A DNA stretch of 64,000 nt from Timonella sp031979385 (GCA_031979385.1 DALZEF010000011.1:1-64000), one strand, 5' to 3'; positions 1 through 9,342 are shown, counted from the first letter of the stretch. A program made the numbers and translations. Notes: a model not told the origin generated them from the sequence alone.

Positions 1-385
1 CCTCCCACACCTGGTACGGGGTGACCACGAAATCCTTGCGGAGAATCGGAATGTCCACGGCGGCGCGAACGGCCTTGAGGTCGGCGAGACTACCGCCAAA
101 GCGGCGCTCCTCCGTCAAAACCGACACAACGGCCGCGCCGCCCAGTTCGTATTCGCGAGCCAGCACCGCCGGGTCTGGTATGTCGGCCAACTCACCCTTG
201 CTCGGGCTCTTACGCTTGACCTCTGCGATAACGCCGATCGCCTCCGGGTCACTCAGCCGGCCCATGCACTCCTTGGCGCTTGGCTGACGTGCCGCCATCT
301 CCTTGAGTTCAGCCAACGACGTGCGGGCCTCACGCACTGCCAGGTCTTCGCGCACCCCGGCAATGATGTCGTCTAGCACGGTCAT
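1..385 (-). CDS. trpC: indole-3-glycerol phosphate synthase, C-terminus outside window
   Basis: Partial gene; the 3' end lies beyond the left edge of the window. The visible 128 residues start MTVLDDIIAGVREDLAVREA and include VIAEVKRKSPSKG, the substrate-binding lysine motif typical of TrpC, followed by the VLTEERRFGG and ILRKDF strands of the TIM barrel. The family converts carboxyphenylamino-deoxyribulose phosphate to indole-3-glycerol phosphate in tryptophan synthesis. The ATG is preceded by a CTGGAGG ribosome site. It follows trpE, the Trp-associated membrane protein and the HGxxPAAW protein in the usual actinobacterial order, but an intrinsic terminator lies about 200 bp upstream, so it may also have its own promoter. 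Confidence 0.95.
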   Translation of the reverse strand, partial: MTVLDDIIAGVREDLAVREARTSLAELKEMAARQPSAKECMGRLSDPEAIGVIAEVKRKSPSKGELADIPDPAVLAREYELGGAAVVSVLTEERRFGGSLADLKAVRAAVDIPILRKDFVVTPYQVWE

Positions 386-578
386 ACGTGTTTAACCTCC
401 AGGAAATGAGCGCCTTTGGTTCTCACCGCTCATAAGCTTTTTCTTACGTGTCCTAGGCCATAGTAGACAGGTTCCACATGGCAAGAAGTTCGGCTGCCGC
501 CCCTTGAGACACCTGCGGCGACATAGGTTGAGACGATTTCTGTGCCGCTCCACCGCGCACTACCCGAAGAACTCCACA

Positions 579-622
579 CACAATAAAACAAAATGCCTCC
601 GACAACGGTTGTCGAAGGCATT
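579..622 (-). terminator. intrinsic terminator between HGxxPAAW gene and trpC
   Basis: On the minus strand a 15-bp stem (592-606 with 608-622, one C.A mismatch) is followed by a T-rich run (TTTTGTTTTATT). It lies just after the stop of the HGxxPAAW gene and could stop or reduce read-through into trpC. Confidence 0.8.
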
Positions 623-634
623 CGTTCGGCTACA

Positions 635-913
635 TCAACGGCGCAACGCCGCGTGCGGTTGCCCCTTGCCTGCGAGCGACAGGACCAGACCGCCAACAGC
701 GCCGATCACGACGACGGCTACTCCGACGATGATGAGCGCGGTTGACTCCAACGGCATGCCCACACCGATCAGGATGCTTCCGACCATTCCGAAAATGGTC
801 AGGAACCAGGCAGCGGTTGTGTGACCGTGGTTGTGCGGTGGCGCATTGTCTGGAAGCTCTACGCCCTGTGGCGCAAGGATGCTTGGAGCGTTTGCCGCGT
901 CCTTAGCTGACAT
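635..913 (-). CDS. HGxxPAAW-type small membrane protein of the trp cluster
   Basis: A 92-residue protein whose start (MSAKDAANAPS) is chosen because GGGAG sits 5-6 nt upstream; a longer reading frame has no such support. Residues around 40 read HNHGHTTAAW, a variant of the HGxxPAAW motif in which Thr replaces the usual Pro. Two hydrophobic segments follow (AAWFLTIFGMVGSILIGVGM and TALIIVGVAVVVIGAVGGLVL). Families with this motif are known in actinobacterial trp operons between the Trp-associated membrane protein and trpC, which is exactly the position here. The biochemical function is not established. The gene is followed by an intrinsic terminator. Confidence 0.8.
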   Translation of the reverse strand: MSAKDAANAPSILAPQGVELPDNAPPHNHGHTTAAWFLTIFGMVGSILIGVGMPLESTALIIVGVAVVVIGAVGGLVLSLAGKGQPHAALRR

Positions 914-1028
914 GATTCTCCCTTTCGAAGGTCGTTCCACACCTAGCGTACAAGGTTTTTGCACGACATACGGACTTTCGACCCATGTCTTGCGCGTGAT
1001 GTCTGCTTTACAAGATGCTTTGCTGACG

Positions 1029-1679
1029 CTATCGGTCGGTTGGGTCAACTCCCTCGGTCAGGGAGTCCCACAGTACGCGTTCATCGGTGAGTTCCTCCCC
1101 CGCTGGCCGCCCTGCTTGGGGTGTGGTCTGCGGTGCGTGTGCATCCGTATCCGTTGCGCTCCCACGTGCCGGTGCGTCATATTTGGTGCTCCCCTGTGCC
1201 CAGTTGCCCGCCTGGGTCAGAGCGAACACCCCACTGACGACGAGCAGTACGCCACCGGCGATGGTCGCGTAGGGCCACGGCAGGGTGACGAGGTTCTCGG
1301 GAACCGCATCAGCGCCCGTCGCCTCCGCATACACGCCCGCAAAGCGGGCAATGGGGTCAGCCAGCACCAAGATCGCCGCGAAGGCAATTAGCGCCCCTGC
1401 TAGCATGGTTGCGCTCAGCGCGATGTAACTGCCGATTCGTTGGCTGATGCTGAGGAACAGAGCCGAGGCTATCGCAACCAGTCCCGCAGCGGTGAGGCCC
1501 GGCGACATGCCCTGACCAGAGGCTTGAACACTTATCTCCTGCGCCAATACTGACTGCGTGGACACCTGAAACCAGGTGAGGTTCGCAGTCGAAATGACGA
1601 TGATCGCCAGCACAAGGATCAACAGAACCACGTGCCTGCGACCAATGCTCCGACGCGTGGCAGTTACGGATGCGTTCAT
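1029..1679 (-). CDS. Trp biosynthesis-associated membrane protein
   Basis: 216 residues with an N-terminal membrane anchor (about residues 18-36), three further hydrophobic segments up to about residue 155, and a hydrophilic, probably cytoplasmic tail rich in Thr, Ala and Pro. Size, topology and position directly downstream of trpE match the actinobacterial Trp-associated transmembrane family (TIGR02234 type). Its role is unknown; a link to tryptophan synthesis or transport is inferred only from conserved linkage. The ATG lies 10 nt after the trpE stop, so the two are likely co-transcribed. Confidence 0.85.
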   Translation of the reverse strand: MNASVTATRRSIGRRHVVLLILVLAIIVISTANLTWFQVSTQSVLAQEISVQASGQGMSPGLTAAGLVAIASALFLSISQRIGSYIALSATMLAGALIAFAAILVLADPIARFAGVYAEATGADAVPENLVTLPWPYATIAGGVLLVVSGVFALTQAGNWAQGSTKYDAPARGSATDTDAHAPQTTPQAGRPAGEELTDERVLWDSLTEGVDPTDR

Positions 1680-1689
1680 AAAGTTCAGT

Positions 1690-3276
1690 CTACTTACGTC
1701 GCGCAGACAGCTTGTGAGCCGTCGCGATGGCCCGGAGCACGGCAGCCGCTTTGTTGCGGGTCTCCCAGTATTCCGGCTCCTCCTGAGAATCGGCCACGAT
1801 ACCGCCGCCCGCCTGAACGCTCGCGCGGCCGTTCTTCATGTATGCGGTACGAATCGCGATGGCCATGTCCATGTTTCCATCGAAGCCAAAGTACCCAAGA
1901 GTTCCACCGTACACACCACGCGACGCCTGCTCATACTCGTCGATGAGGGCAACCGCACGGTTCTTGGGAGCGCCCGACAGGGTTCCTGCAGGGAAGGTTG
2001 CGGTGAACACGTCAAGCGCGGTCTTGCCCTGACGCAGTCTCCCGATAACGGTCGAACACATGTGCATGATGTGGCTGAAGCGTTTGATCGCCATGAACTC
2101 AACCACCTCAACGCTGCCCGGTTCGCACACCTTGACCAGGTCATTGCGCGAAAGGTCCACGAGCATGATGTGCTCTGCAACCTCCTTTGGGTCCTCACGC
2201 ACGTCCTTACCGTTGAGAATGTCCTCTTCGAGGGTCTCTCCGCGTGGACGCGAGCCTGCGATCGGGTAGGTCGTGACTTTTCCCTCCACGATCTTGACCA
2301 AGGTTTCTGGACTTGAGCCGACTACTGAGTAGCCTTCGCCCTTGTGGTCGGTCAGTTCGAAGTAGTACATGTACGGGCTTGGATTGACTGTGCGTAGCAC
2401 GCGGTACACATCGAGCGGGGTGGCGTGCGTTTCCATGTCGAATCGCTGGGACAACACGATCTGGAAGACCTCACCGTTGCGGATCGCTTCCTTACCCTGC
2501 GCAATCATCTCAGAGTACTGTTCACGGGTAGTACGGAACTCAATGTCCGGTTCCACGATGGAATCATCAAGGATACGAGGCACCGACCCAAATCCGGCCG
2601 CAATACCCGCTTCCAACGTCTCTTCCATTGCGTCGAGACGGGCTACGGCATCCGCATAGGCTTCATCAACGTGCTCATCAGTGTCGTTGAAATTGATGGC
2701 GTTCGCGATCAACCAGATGGACCCATCAACGTGGTCCACAACGGCAAGGTCGGATGCCAGGCACAGGCTCATATCCGGGGCTTCGATCTCAACGGGTGCA
2801 TTCGCTGGCAGGGTTGGCTCCCATTGCCTGATGATGTCCCAACCCATCGAACCCACAAGTCCACCTGTGAAGGGAGGCAGGCCCTCAATGGCCTCGGTGT
2901 GCAGTGCACGCAGCGCGGCGTCAAGAACCGCCAGTGGTTTGCCTGAGGTTGGAATACCGGCAGGTACGTCACCGTGCCAGACAACGTCATCGTCAACGGC
3001 GGTGAGCGTCGCACGAGAGTTGACGCCGATGAACGAGTACCGCGACCACGTTCCATCGATCTCGGCGGATTCAAGGAGAAAGGTGCCGCGTCGGCCTCCT
3101 GCCAGTGCACGATAGATTCCCAGGGGGGTGACATCATCAGCGAGAATCTTACGCACAACCGGGATGACACGGCGCTGGGCGGCAAATTCACGGAAATCTT
3201 CGAGTTGAGGCCAGGTCTTACCCCACGAGAACTGCGATCCGCTACTTGGCAGCTTGGTCTGCATCTCGATGGTCAT
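1690..3276 (-). CDS. trpE: anthranilate synthase component I
   Basis: 528 residues, full length for TrpE. The N-terminal regulatory domain has LLES at residues 67-70, the motif associated with tryptophan feedback inhibition. The C-terminal chorismate-binding domain (from about residue 250) includes GEVFQIVLSQRF, PSPYMYYFEL, SPETLVK, PIAGSRPRG, DLSRNDLVKVC and GAPKNRAVALIDEYE. With a glutamine amidotransferase subunit (TrpG, not in this window) it makes anthranilate from chorismate. The ATG follows the hisI stop by 2 nt, which indicates translational coupling, so tryptophan and histidine genes share a transcript here. Confidence 0.97.
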   Translation of the reverse strand: MTIEMQTKLPSSGSQFSWGKTWPQLEDFREFAAQRRVIPVVRKILADDVTPLGIYRALAGGRRGTFLLESAEIDGTWSRYSFIGVNSRATLTAVDDDVVWHGDVPAGIPTSGKPLAVLDAALRALHTEAIEGLPPFTGGLVGSMGWDIIRQWEPTLPANAPVEIEAPDMSLCLASDLAVVDHVDGSIWLIANAINFNDTDEHVDEAYADAVARLDAMEETLEAGIAAGFGSVPRILDDSIVEPDIEFRTTREQYSEMIAQGKEAIRNGEVFQIVLSQRFDMETHATPLDVYRVLRTVNPSPYMYYFELTDHKGEGYSVVGSSPETLVKIVEGKVTTYPIAGSRPRGETLEEDILNGKDVREDPKEVAEHIMLVDLSRNDLVKVCEPGSVEVVEFMAIKRFSHIMHMCSTVIGRLRQGKTALDVFTATFPAGTLSGAPKNRAVALIDEYEQASRGVYGGTLGYFGFDGNMDMAIAIRTAYMKNGRASVQAGGGIVADSQEEPEYWETRNKAAAVLRAIATAHKLSARRK

Positions 3277-3278
3277 AC

Positions 3279-3707
3279 CTACGCCTCACTTTCGTGTACT
3301 GCGGCGTCAACTGCGCCGGTGAAGTGTTCTTCGATGACGAGTGCCGGAAGCACGCCGCCCGTGTCAAAGCAGGTCCGTTCTCCTGTGTGGCAGGCTGCCC
3401 CCACCTGATCAACCTTAATCAGCAGTGCGTCGCCGTCGCAGTCGATGGCCACTTCCTTAACAAACTGGTAGTGGCCCGAGGTATCTCCTTTACGCCAGTA
3501 TTCCTGCCTGGACCTTGAGTAGAAGGTGACACGGCCCTCCGCCAAAGTGCGGCGTAGCGCCTCATCATCCATGAAGCCAAGCATGAGCACGTCTTTGGTG
3601 TCATGCTGCTGGATGATCGCGGCAAACAGTCCGTTGACGTCCCGCTTGAGTCGCTGCGCGATGTGCGGGTCAAGGATTGGAGCAGAGGATTCGTTCGTAC
3701 CAGTCAC
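3279..3707 (-). CDS. hisI: phosphoribosyl-AMP cyclohydrolase
   Basis: 142 residues from a GTG chosen because GGGAAAA lies just upstream; an in-frame TTG at 3728 would add 7 residues. HisI hydrolyses the adenine ring of phosphoribosyl-AMP in histidine synthesis. The zinc and magnesium ligand motifs are visible: D89-C90-D91-x-D93 and C106-H107 ... C113, together with the family sequences VTFYSRSRQEYWRKG and SGHYQ. It is a stand-alone cyclohydrolase without the HisE domain. It is separated from hisF by two ABC transporter genes and is coupled to trpE by a 2-nt gap. Confidence 0.95.
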   Translation of the reverse strand: MTGTNESSAPILDPHIAQRLKRDVNGLFAAIIQQHDTKDVLMLGFMDDEALRRTLAEGRVTFYSRSRQEYWRKGDTSGHYQFVKEVAIDCDGDALLIKVDQVGAACHTGERTCFDTGGVLPALVIEEHFTGAVDAAVHESEA

Positions 3708-3834
3708 GCAGATATTTTCCCACGGCAACTAGCCAACAAGACAATCTGTCCATCGTGCGGCCCAACACGCCTCGTACTCTATGTGGAGGTGGGTCCAGTC
3801 TGTGCGGGTTGGACCCACCACCACATTCGCGCGG

Positions 3835-5649
3835 TCACACCTGCGAATTGGTTTGAGCAAGCCATGCGGAGAACATCGCGGCGTAGCGTCCCTCCCGAGC
3901 GATCAGGTCATCATGAGACCCAAGTTCAACGACGCGACCTCGATCCATGACCACCACCACATCACTGTTTTGTGCAGTAGAGAGCCTGTGCGCGATCGTC
4001 ACGGTGGATTTGTTCTCCATGAGAGCATCGAGTGCCCGCGAGATAGCAACCTCGGTTGCCGGGTCAACGGCGGACGTGACCTCATCCATCACAAGCAGAT
4101 CCGCTTCGCATACATACGCTCGAGCCAGCGCAACAAGTTGACGCTCGCCAGCCGAAAGCCTCTCGCCTCGTTGACCCACCTCGGAATCAAGGCCTGCCGG
4201 GAAGTTGGCCAGCCACGGATCAAGGCCCAGTGCGCTCACGGCGCCGTCAACCCGCGCAGCGATCTCTGCCTCGCTGTACTCCCCCGACGCAATGAGCGGA
4301 TAGGAGATGTTTGCCCGTAGTGAGGTCGCGAACAGGAACCCCTCCTGTGGCACGAGCAAGACTCGCCGACGCAAGTCATGTTCGCTGTGGTCACGCAGGT
4401 CGATGCCATCAAGCAGCACGCGTCCCTGGACTGGGTCGACAAACCGAGTAATCAGTTTGGCCAGCGTGGTCTTACCGGAGCCAGTCTCGCCCACGACCGC
4501 CACGCGCTGGCCGGGAGCAATATCCAGGTCCACGCTATCGAGCACCTTTGGACCGCCAGGATAGTTGTAGTCCAGCTTCTCGACGACCAGATGGGACGGT
4601 CCCGAAGGAATCGTCGTGGTGGACGTGCCTTTGAAGGGAACGTCAATCTCGGTCTCCAGAATCGCAAGCACGCGACGCCATCCGGCCACCGCGTTCTGCA
4701 TTTCGTTGAGGACCTCGGTTGCCAACTGGACCGGGCCCGTGAACAACTGGACCAGGAACAGGAACGCGACGAGTTGTCCCGGGGTGATCTCTCCCGCCAC
4801 ACCAAGGTATGCGCCACCAATGACAACGACCACAAGCACGAGGTTCGCCGCGAAAACTCCGGCTGAAAAGGAGATCGCGACCTTCTTCATCGCATCAATG
4901 CCGCTGACGCGGTGTTCTTCCACGGCAGTGTTGATCTTCGCCTCGGTGCGCGGACCGATGCCGTAGGCCGTCACGGTGGAAGCGCCGACAACGGACTCCG
5001 ACACGGCTCCGAGCAGGGCACCCATCTTGGCGCGCACCGCGGTAAAGCCACGGTTCACGGCACGCTGCGCGGGCTGTAACAGGATCACAAACGGGATGAA
5101 CGTAACCCACACCAAGAGGGTCAGCTGCCACGAGAACCAGAACATCACCACTGTTGCCGCAACGAGTTGGAGAATCGAGGTGAGCAGCATGATGCCGCCC
5201 CACTGCACGAACATCGAGATCGTGTCGACGTCCGAGGTCACACGGGAGACCAGCGAGCCCTTGCGTTCGGAGTTCTGGGTGAGCACGGTCAACTGGTGGA
5301 TGTGCGAGAAAGCCCGTTCACGCAACCGCGCAAGACCAGTCTCGGCGGCTTTGATCAGACGGACGTTCATGAATGCAGTGCATAGCCCTGACGCAAGAAC
5401 AGCGCCCAACGCAACCAAACACACAAGCAGGATGCGCTCGAGGTTGATTCCAGCAGGGTCAACTGCCGTGTCAACAGCCTGCTGTACCGCGAGGGGAACC
5501 GTGATCTTGCCCGCCGCTGCGAGCACGGCGAACAGCAGCGTCCACCCGATCCCCTGCACGATCTCGGGTGTGACCTGAACACCCCGCCGAATCGTCGCGA
5601 ATACGCCCAGATCGGAAGCTGACTGAATCTGAGTTTCCCTTTCAGCCAT
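3835..5649 (-). CDS. ABC exporter half-transporter, catalytic-site subunit
   Basis: 604 residues: a six-helix exporter transmembrane domain (about 30-320) fused to a nucleotide-binding domain. Walker A is GETGSGKT (387-394). Walker B is LLVMDE with the catalytic Glu523, and the switch histidine is His554. The signature, however, is LSAGE (498-502) instead of LSGGQ. The start is the ATG overlapping the upstream half-transporter stop by 8 nt, with AGGAGGAG inside that gene, so the two are translationally coupled. Paired with the upstream subunit this fits a heterodimeric exporter with one degenerate ATP site. The substrate is unknown. A longer in-frame extension into the upstream gene was rejected. 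Confidence 0.93.
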   Translation of the reverse strand: MAERETQIQSASDLGVFATIRRGVQVTPEIVQGIGWTLLFAVLAAAGKITVPLAVQQAVDTAVDPAGINLERILLVCLVALGAVLASGLCTAFMNVRLIKAAETGLARLRERAFSHIHQLTVLTQNSERKGSLVSRVTSDVDTISMFVQWGGIMLLTSILQLVAATVVMFWFSWQLTLLVWVTFIPFVILLQPAQRAVNRGFTAVRAKMGALLGAVSESVVGASTVTAYGIGPRTEAKINTAVEEHRVSGIDAMKKVAISFSAGVFAANLVLVVVVIGGAYLGVAGEITPGQLVAFLFLVQLFTGPVQLATEVLNEMQNAVAGWRRVLAILETEIDVPFKGTSTTTIPSGPSHLVVEKLDYNYPGGPKVLDSVDLDIAPGQRVAVVGETGSGKTTLAKLITRFVDPVQGRVLLDGIDLRDHSEHDLRRRVLLVPQEGFLFATSLRANISYPLIASGEYSEAEIAARVDGAVSALGLDPWLANFPAGLDSEVGQRGERLSAGERQLVALARAYVCEADLLVMDEVTSAVDPATEVAISRALDALMENKSTVTIAHRLSTAQNSDVVVVMDRGRVVELGSHDDLIAREGRYAAMFSAWLAQTNSQV

Positions 5650-7462
5650 CAATCTCCTCCTGATCGTAGGCATTGACCACATCGGCGTAGGTGGGCAGGG
5701 CCGCAAGCAGTTGTTCGTGCGTGCCTTCCCCGGTAATGCGACCGTCCTCGAGGAATACGATGCGATCCGCAAGGATCGCCGTGGCAGCTCGATATGCAAC
5801 CATCACCACGGTCGTGGCACCCGAGCGCGAGATACCCGCCAAGATTGCCTGCTCTACCTGTGGGTCGAGCGCCGAGGTCGCGTCATCGAGGACCAGAACA
5901 CTTGGCTTTCGGATAACCGCACGTGCAATCGCAAGGCGCTGACGCTGTCCGCCGGAAAGATTCGAACCCTGCTCCCCCAAACGCGTGTCAAGGCCATCGG
6001 GAAGGTCGCGCACGAAAACCTCGAGTTGCGCAACCCGCAACGCCTCCCACACGTCCTCATCGCCAAAGCGCGGGTCATCCGGGTCAGTGAGCGTGACATT
6101 GGCGCGAACCGTGTCCTCAAACACGAATGACCCCTGCGACACAAACGCAACCGACTCGCTCAGTTCCTGACGCGTCAGCGTGCGTACGTCATCCTGCCCG
6201 ATCAGCACACGACCACTCGTCGGGTCCCACAGGCGCGCAATCATAGACACGAGTGAGGTCTTTCCCGAACCAGTACGCCCCATCAGCACTGTGGTCTGAC
6301 CCGCTGGCGCAGTGAAACTTACGCCGCGGGCAATCTCGACACTCTGGTCCTCATCCGCAACCGAGTAGGTGACGTTGTCGAATCGGACCGATGACTCGCC
6401 TGAGGTTCGTACACCGGTGCCGGGGGTGAGGGAGCTACGCAAGTCAACCACGTCCGCCACGCGGCTGTACCCGACCACACTGCGCGGCATATCAGCCAAC
6501 ACCCAACCAAACGAACGAGCCGGAACGGACAGCAAGGTCAGCAGATACGATGCCGTCACGACATCTCCCGCAGTCACGTCACCGGATTGCAGCCGCATGA
6601 TGCCCACGGCGATAACCAGGAGCGTCCCAATACTTGGAAGCGCGTCGATCACGGGGTCGAAAACCGCTCGGATCAGGCCAACGCGAGCATTGGCGTCCTG
6701 CAGAGCCGTCGTACTGCGAGTGAAACGACGCACCTCCTCGTCACGAGAGCCAAGCGCCTTGACCAAAGTCGCACCCTCGAAGCTCTCGTGCGCGACGTTT
6801 GACACCTCGCCACGCAGTTCCTGCGAAAGCGTCACCGCGGGGGTCATATAGTTCTGGAAGAACAGGTTCGCGATGATCATGATCGGCAGAATCACGAACG
6901 CCGCGAGTGCAAGCCACGGGTCGACCAGGACCAGCATTATCCCGGACACTATGAACATCACGACCGAGCCAAGCATGTACGGCATCGGATTGAACACGGT
7001 CGTGGCCGCTTCCGCATCCGAGCTCACGTTGGACAGCAACTCACCAGTTGAGTGTTGCTTGTGCCAGGACGGCGCGAGCGTGGTGAACTTGTGGCTCAAG
7101 GCCCTGCGGTGATGTCCCTGCAACCCGTACGTGCCGTAGGCAGCGAAAATCCGACGCCCGGCAACTGATACCGCTAGGCCGAGCACGATGAGAAAAAGCA
7201 CGAGTGCACCGATCCAGATGTCACGCACATTGCGTGATCCCTCAAGGATCGGGATGATGTAGTCCCCTGTGAGCCAGCCAATCACACGGGAGATGCCCAC
7301 GGTGAACGCACCGAAGAGGGCGGAAGAACAAATTGCCAAAGTATAGATCTTTGGCTCTGCCTTCAAACTGCGACCAACCATCGCAAGCGACTTGCGCAGT
7401 TGGCCACCAGGTAGTGCGTAGGTTTCGTTCTCCCCAAGAAATGCCTTGGAGGATCCAGTCAC
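5642..7462 (-). CDS. ABC exporter half-transporter, degenerate-site subunit
   Basis: 606 residues, transmembrane domain about 40-330 then a nucleotide-binding domain. Walker A GRTGSGKT (395-402) and a canonical LSGGQ signature (502-506) are intact. The residue after the Walker B aspartate is Asp527 instead of Glu, and the switch histidine is replaced by Tyr557 (VMVAYRAAT). These changes complement the LSAGE signature of the next gene: one composite ATP site would be degenerate and the other canonical, as known for heterodimeric exporters such as TM287/288. The start is a GTG that shares one base with the hisF stop codon; AGAGGTT lies upstream. The substrate cannot be read from the sequence. 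Confidence 0.93.
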   Translation of the reverse strand: MTGSSKAFLGENETYALPGGQLRKSLAMVGRSLKAEPKIYTLAICSSALFGAFTVGISRVIGWLTGDYIIPILEGSRNVRDIWIGALVLFLIVLGLAVSVAGRRIFAAYGTYGLQGHHRRALSHKFTTLAPSWHKQHSTGELLSNVSSDAEAATTVFNPMPYMLGSVVMFIVSGIMLVLVDPWLALAAFVILPIMIIANLFFQNYMTPAVTLSQELRGEVSNVAHESFEGATLVKALGSRDEEVRRFTRSTTALQDANARVGLIRAVFDPVIDALPSIGTLLVIAVGIMRLQSGDVTAGDVVTASYLLTLLSVPARSFGWVLADMPRSVVGYSRVADVVDLRSSLTPGTGVRTSGESSVRFDNVTYSVADEDQSVEIARGVSFTAPAGQTTVLMGRTGSGKTSLVSMIARLWDPTSGRVLIGQDDVRTLTRQELSESVAFVSQGSFVFEDTVRANVTLTDPDDPRFGDEDVWEALRVAQLEVFVRDLPDGLDTRLGEQGSNLSGGQRQRLAIARAVIRKPSVLVLDDATSALDPQVEQAILAGISRSGATTVVMVAYRAATAILADRIVFLEDGRITGEGTHEQLLAALPTYADVVNAYDQEEIDG

Positions 7463-8235
7463 TATTGTCTAACCTCTATTCCCTGCGCCGCCATGTCTTC
7501 CTTGACCTGCGCAATTGTTAACTTTCCAAAGTGAAACACGCTCGCTGCCAGTACGGCATCGGCTCCGGCCGTGGCCGCAGCGGTGAAGTCCCCTGCAACG
7601 CTCGCGCCCCCTGATGCGATCAGCGGGATCGTCACCTCACGGCGCACGGCACCGAACATTTCAAGGTCGTAGCCGTTATAGGTGCCATCTGCGTCCATCG
7701 AGTTGAGCAGGATCTCTCCCGCCCCAAGTTGCTGAGCCTTGACCGCCCACTCGACCGCGTCGATTCCGGTGCCTCGCTTGCCACCGTGAGTCGTGATCTC
7801 GTAACCGGACGGAGTGTGGGTGTCTCCTGTGACTCTACGGGCATCCACTGACAAAACAAGAACCTGGGATCCAAAACGCTCGGCGATCTCATTGATCAGT
7901 TCGGGGCGGGCGATTGCCGCCGTGTTGACTCCGACCTTGTCTGCCCCTGCACGTAGTAGCCGGTCCACATCGTCAGTGGTGCGCACCCCTCCGCCAACCG
8001 TCAACGGAATGAACACTTCCTCGGCCGTCCGGCGCACCACGTCATACGTGGTCTCGCGGTTTCCCGATGAAGCAGTCACGTCAAGGAAGGTGAGTTCATC
8101 CGCACCCTGCTGACCGTAGCGTCGAGCCAGTTCAACCGGATCGCCCGCATCCCTGAGATTCTCAAAGTTGACACCTTTAACCACTCGGCCTGCATCAACA
8201 TCAAGGCATGGAATAACGCGGACTGCGACAGACAT
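7462..8235 (-). CDS. hisF: imidazole glycerol phosphate synthase, cyclase subunit
   Basis: 257 residues with the HisF start VRVIPCLDVDAGRVVKGVNF (catalytic Asp12), the phosphate-binding TVGGGVRT and ASGGAS loops, VLSVDARR (second catalytic Asp region) and GAGEILLNSMDADGT. With HisH it makes imidazole glycerol phosphate and AICAR. AAGGATTCC upstream of the ATG is a plausible ribosome site. It is the first visible gene of the minus-strand his-exporter-his-trp run, with about 200 bp to the FKBP gene upstream, and its stop overlaps the exporter start. Confidence 0.96.
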   Translation of the reverse strand: MSVAVRVIPCLDVDAGRVVKGVNFENLRDAGDPVELARRYGQQGADELTFLDVTASSGNRETTYDVVRRTAEEVFIPLTVGGGVRTTDDVDRLLRAGADKVGVNTAAIARPELINEIAERFGSQVLVLSVDARRVTGDTHTPSGYEITTHGGKRGTGIDAVEWAVKAQQLGAGEILLNSMDADGTYNGYDLEMFGAVRREVTIPLIASGGASVAGDFTAAATAGADAVLAASVFHFGKLTIAQVKEDMAAQGIEVRQ

Positions 8236-8433
8236 CTGGGGAATCCTTCACGTTGTGATAGCGACGTCAACACCCGCGTACGAAGGCGTTGGAGGTCTAG
8301 GAGTTTCGGTATACACGTACCGTACCGGTGATGACGCATACGTGCTGGCTTGTCCATGCCGGCTTAGCGCAGGGCGGAATTCCACGGCCAGGTCACGCCT
8401 TCGGATTGATCGCCTTGCTTTCTTGGGAGCTGT

Positions 8434-9342
8434 CTATGCCTTCGGCGTTGAGGCCGCCACAATATCCACCACGTAGACGAGGGTGGTATTGGCGAGTTTG
8501 TGTTCCGAGTCCGCGAATCCAAACTCCGGAGGCACGATCACCAGCAGTTGTGATCCAATGGGCGCTCCGATGAGCGCTTGTTCCAGCCCTGTGATGATCT
8601 GTTCAGCGCCTAGTTTGACGGTCACAGGTCCCACGTCCTCGGCCCAGGTGGAGTCGAACACCTCGGCATCTTTCCACTTTGCGGCCGTGTATTGCAGAAC
8701 CACTTTTGCGTCGGCGTCGACCTGTTCAGAGGACCCCGAGCGAAGCTGCTGCACAACGAGTTGGGTTGGCTTTATCACGTCTTCGCCGATAGCGACCTCG
8801 GGTTCACCAGACCGTGCATAGGATACCGAAGGGTAGTCTGCGGACTGCTCGCGGGGTTCCCCGGTCGACTGAGCAGGCAGAACGTCAATCACGATAACGC
8901 TGGTCTGGTTGTCTTCCTGAGTGACCTGCAAAAGCCTGGAACCGGTCGGTTTGTTGACAATCAGCGAATACAGTTCGGGGCCAAGGCTCGCCGCTTCCAC
9001 CCGATATGGCACGGGTACCGCTTCAAAGTCGTTGCGCAGAACCTCCCCCTTGACAGGATCTTCGGCATAGAAACGCAGAAGAACCCAGTCACCGTCCTCG
9101 ACCATGTCCCCGCTGCCTTCCCACACAGCCTCGGAATGAGGTTCGATGTACACGAACGGCGTATCGTATTCAACCGTTGGGGCTTTGTCGGCGGTTCCCG
9201 TGACGGTAACGGGCGTCGCTTCAAGACTTGTCACCTCATCGACCGGATCGCCTGCGCAGCCCGCGAGCACGAGCGCGCTCACGAGCGCCACAACGAGTAC
9301 GCGTGCCTTGGTCAGGGAGTGATGCATGAAGTTGTGAGACAT
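8434..9342 (-). CDS. FKBP-type peptidyl-prolyl isomerase lipoprotein
   Basis: 302 residues. A signal peptide with lipobox LVLAGC (Cys28) predicts a lipoprotein outside the membrane. The C-terminal FKBP domain (about 205-300) has VVLQYTAAKWKDAEVFDSTW, IITGLEQALIGAPIGSQLLVIVPPEFGF and TLVYVVDIVAA. The first half (about 55-165) looks like a second, more degenerate FKBP-like fold. The family isomerises prolyl bonds and assists folding of exported proteins. An FKBP gene directly after pafA is common in actinobacteria, but no functional link to pupylation is established. The start has only a weak ribosome site; ATG at 9327 is an alternative. Confidence 0.88.
   Translation of the reverse strand: MSHNFMHHSLTKARVLVVALVSALVLAGCAGDPVDEVTSLEATPVTVTGTADKAPTVEYDTPFVYIEPHSEAVWEGSGDMVEDGDWVLLRFYAEDPVKGEVLRNDFEAVPVPYRVEAASLGPELYSLIVNKPTGSRLLQVTQEDNQTSVIVIDVLPAQSTGEPREQSADYPSVSYARSGEPEVAIGEDVIKPTQLVVQQLRSGSSEQVDADAKVVLQYTAAKWKDAEVFDSTWAEDVGPVTVKLGAEQIITGLEQALIGAPIGSQLLVIVPPEFGFADSEHKLANTTLVYVVDIVAASTPKA

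Noticed and set aside
1576..2316. 246-codon plus-strand frame opposite trpE and its neighbour
   Set aside because: Antisense to a strongly conserved gene and without domain features; high-GC shadow frame.
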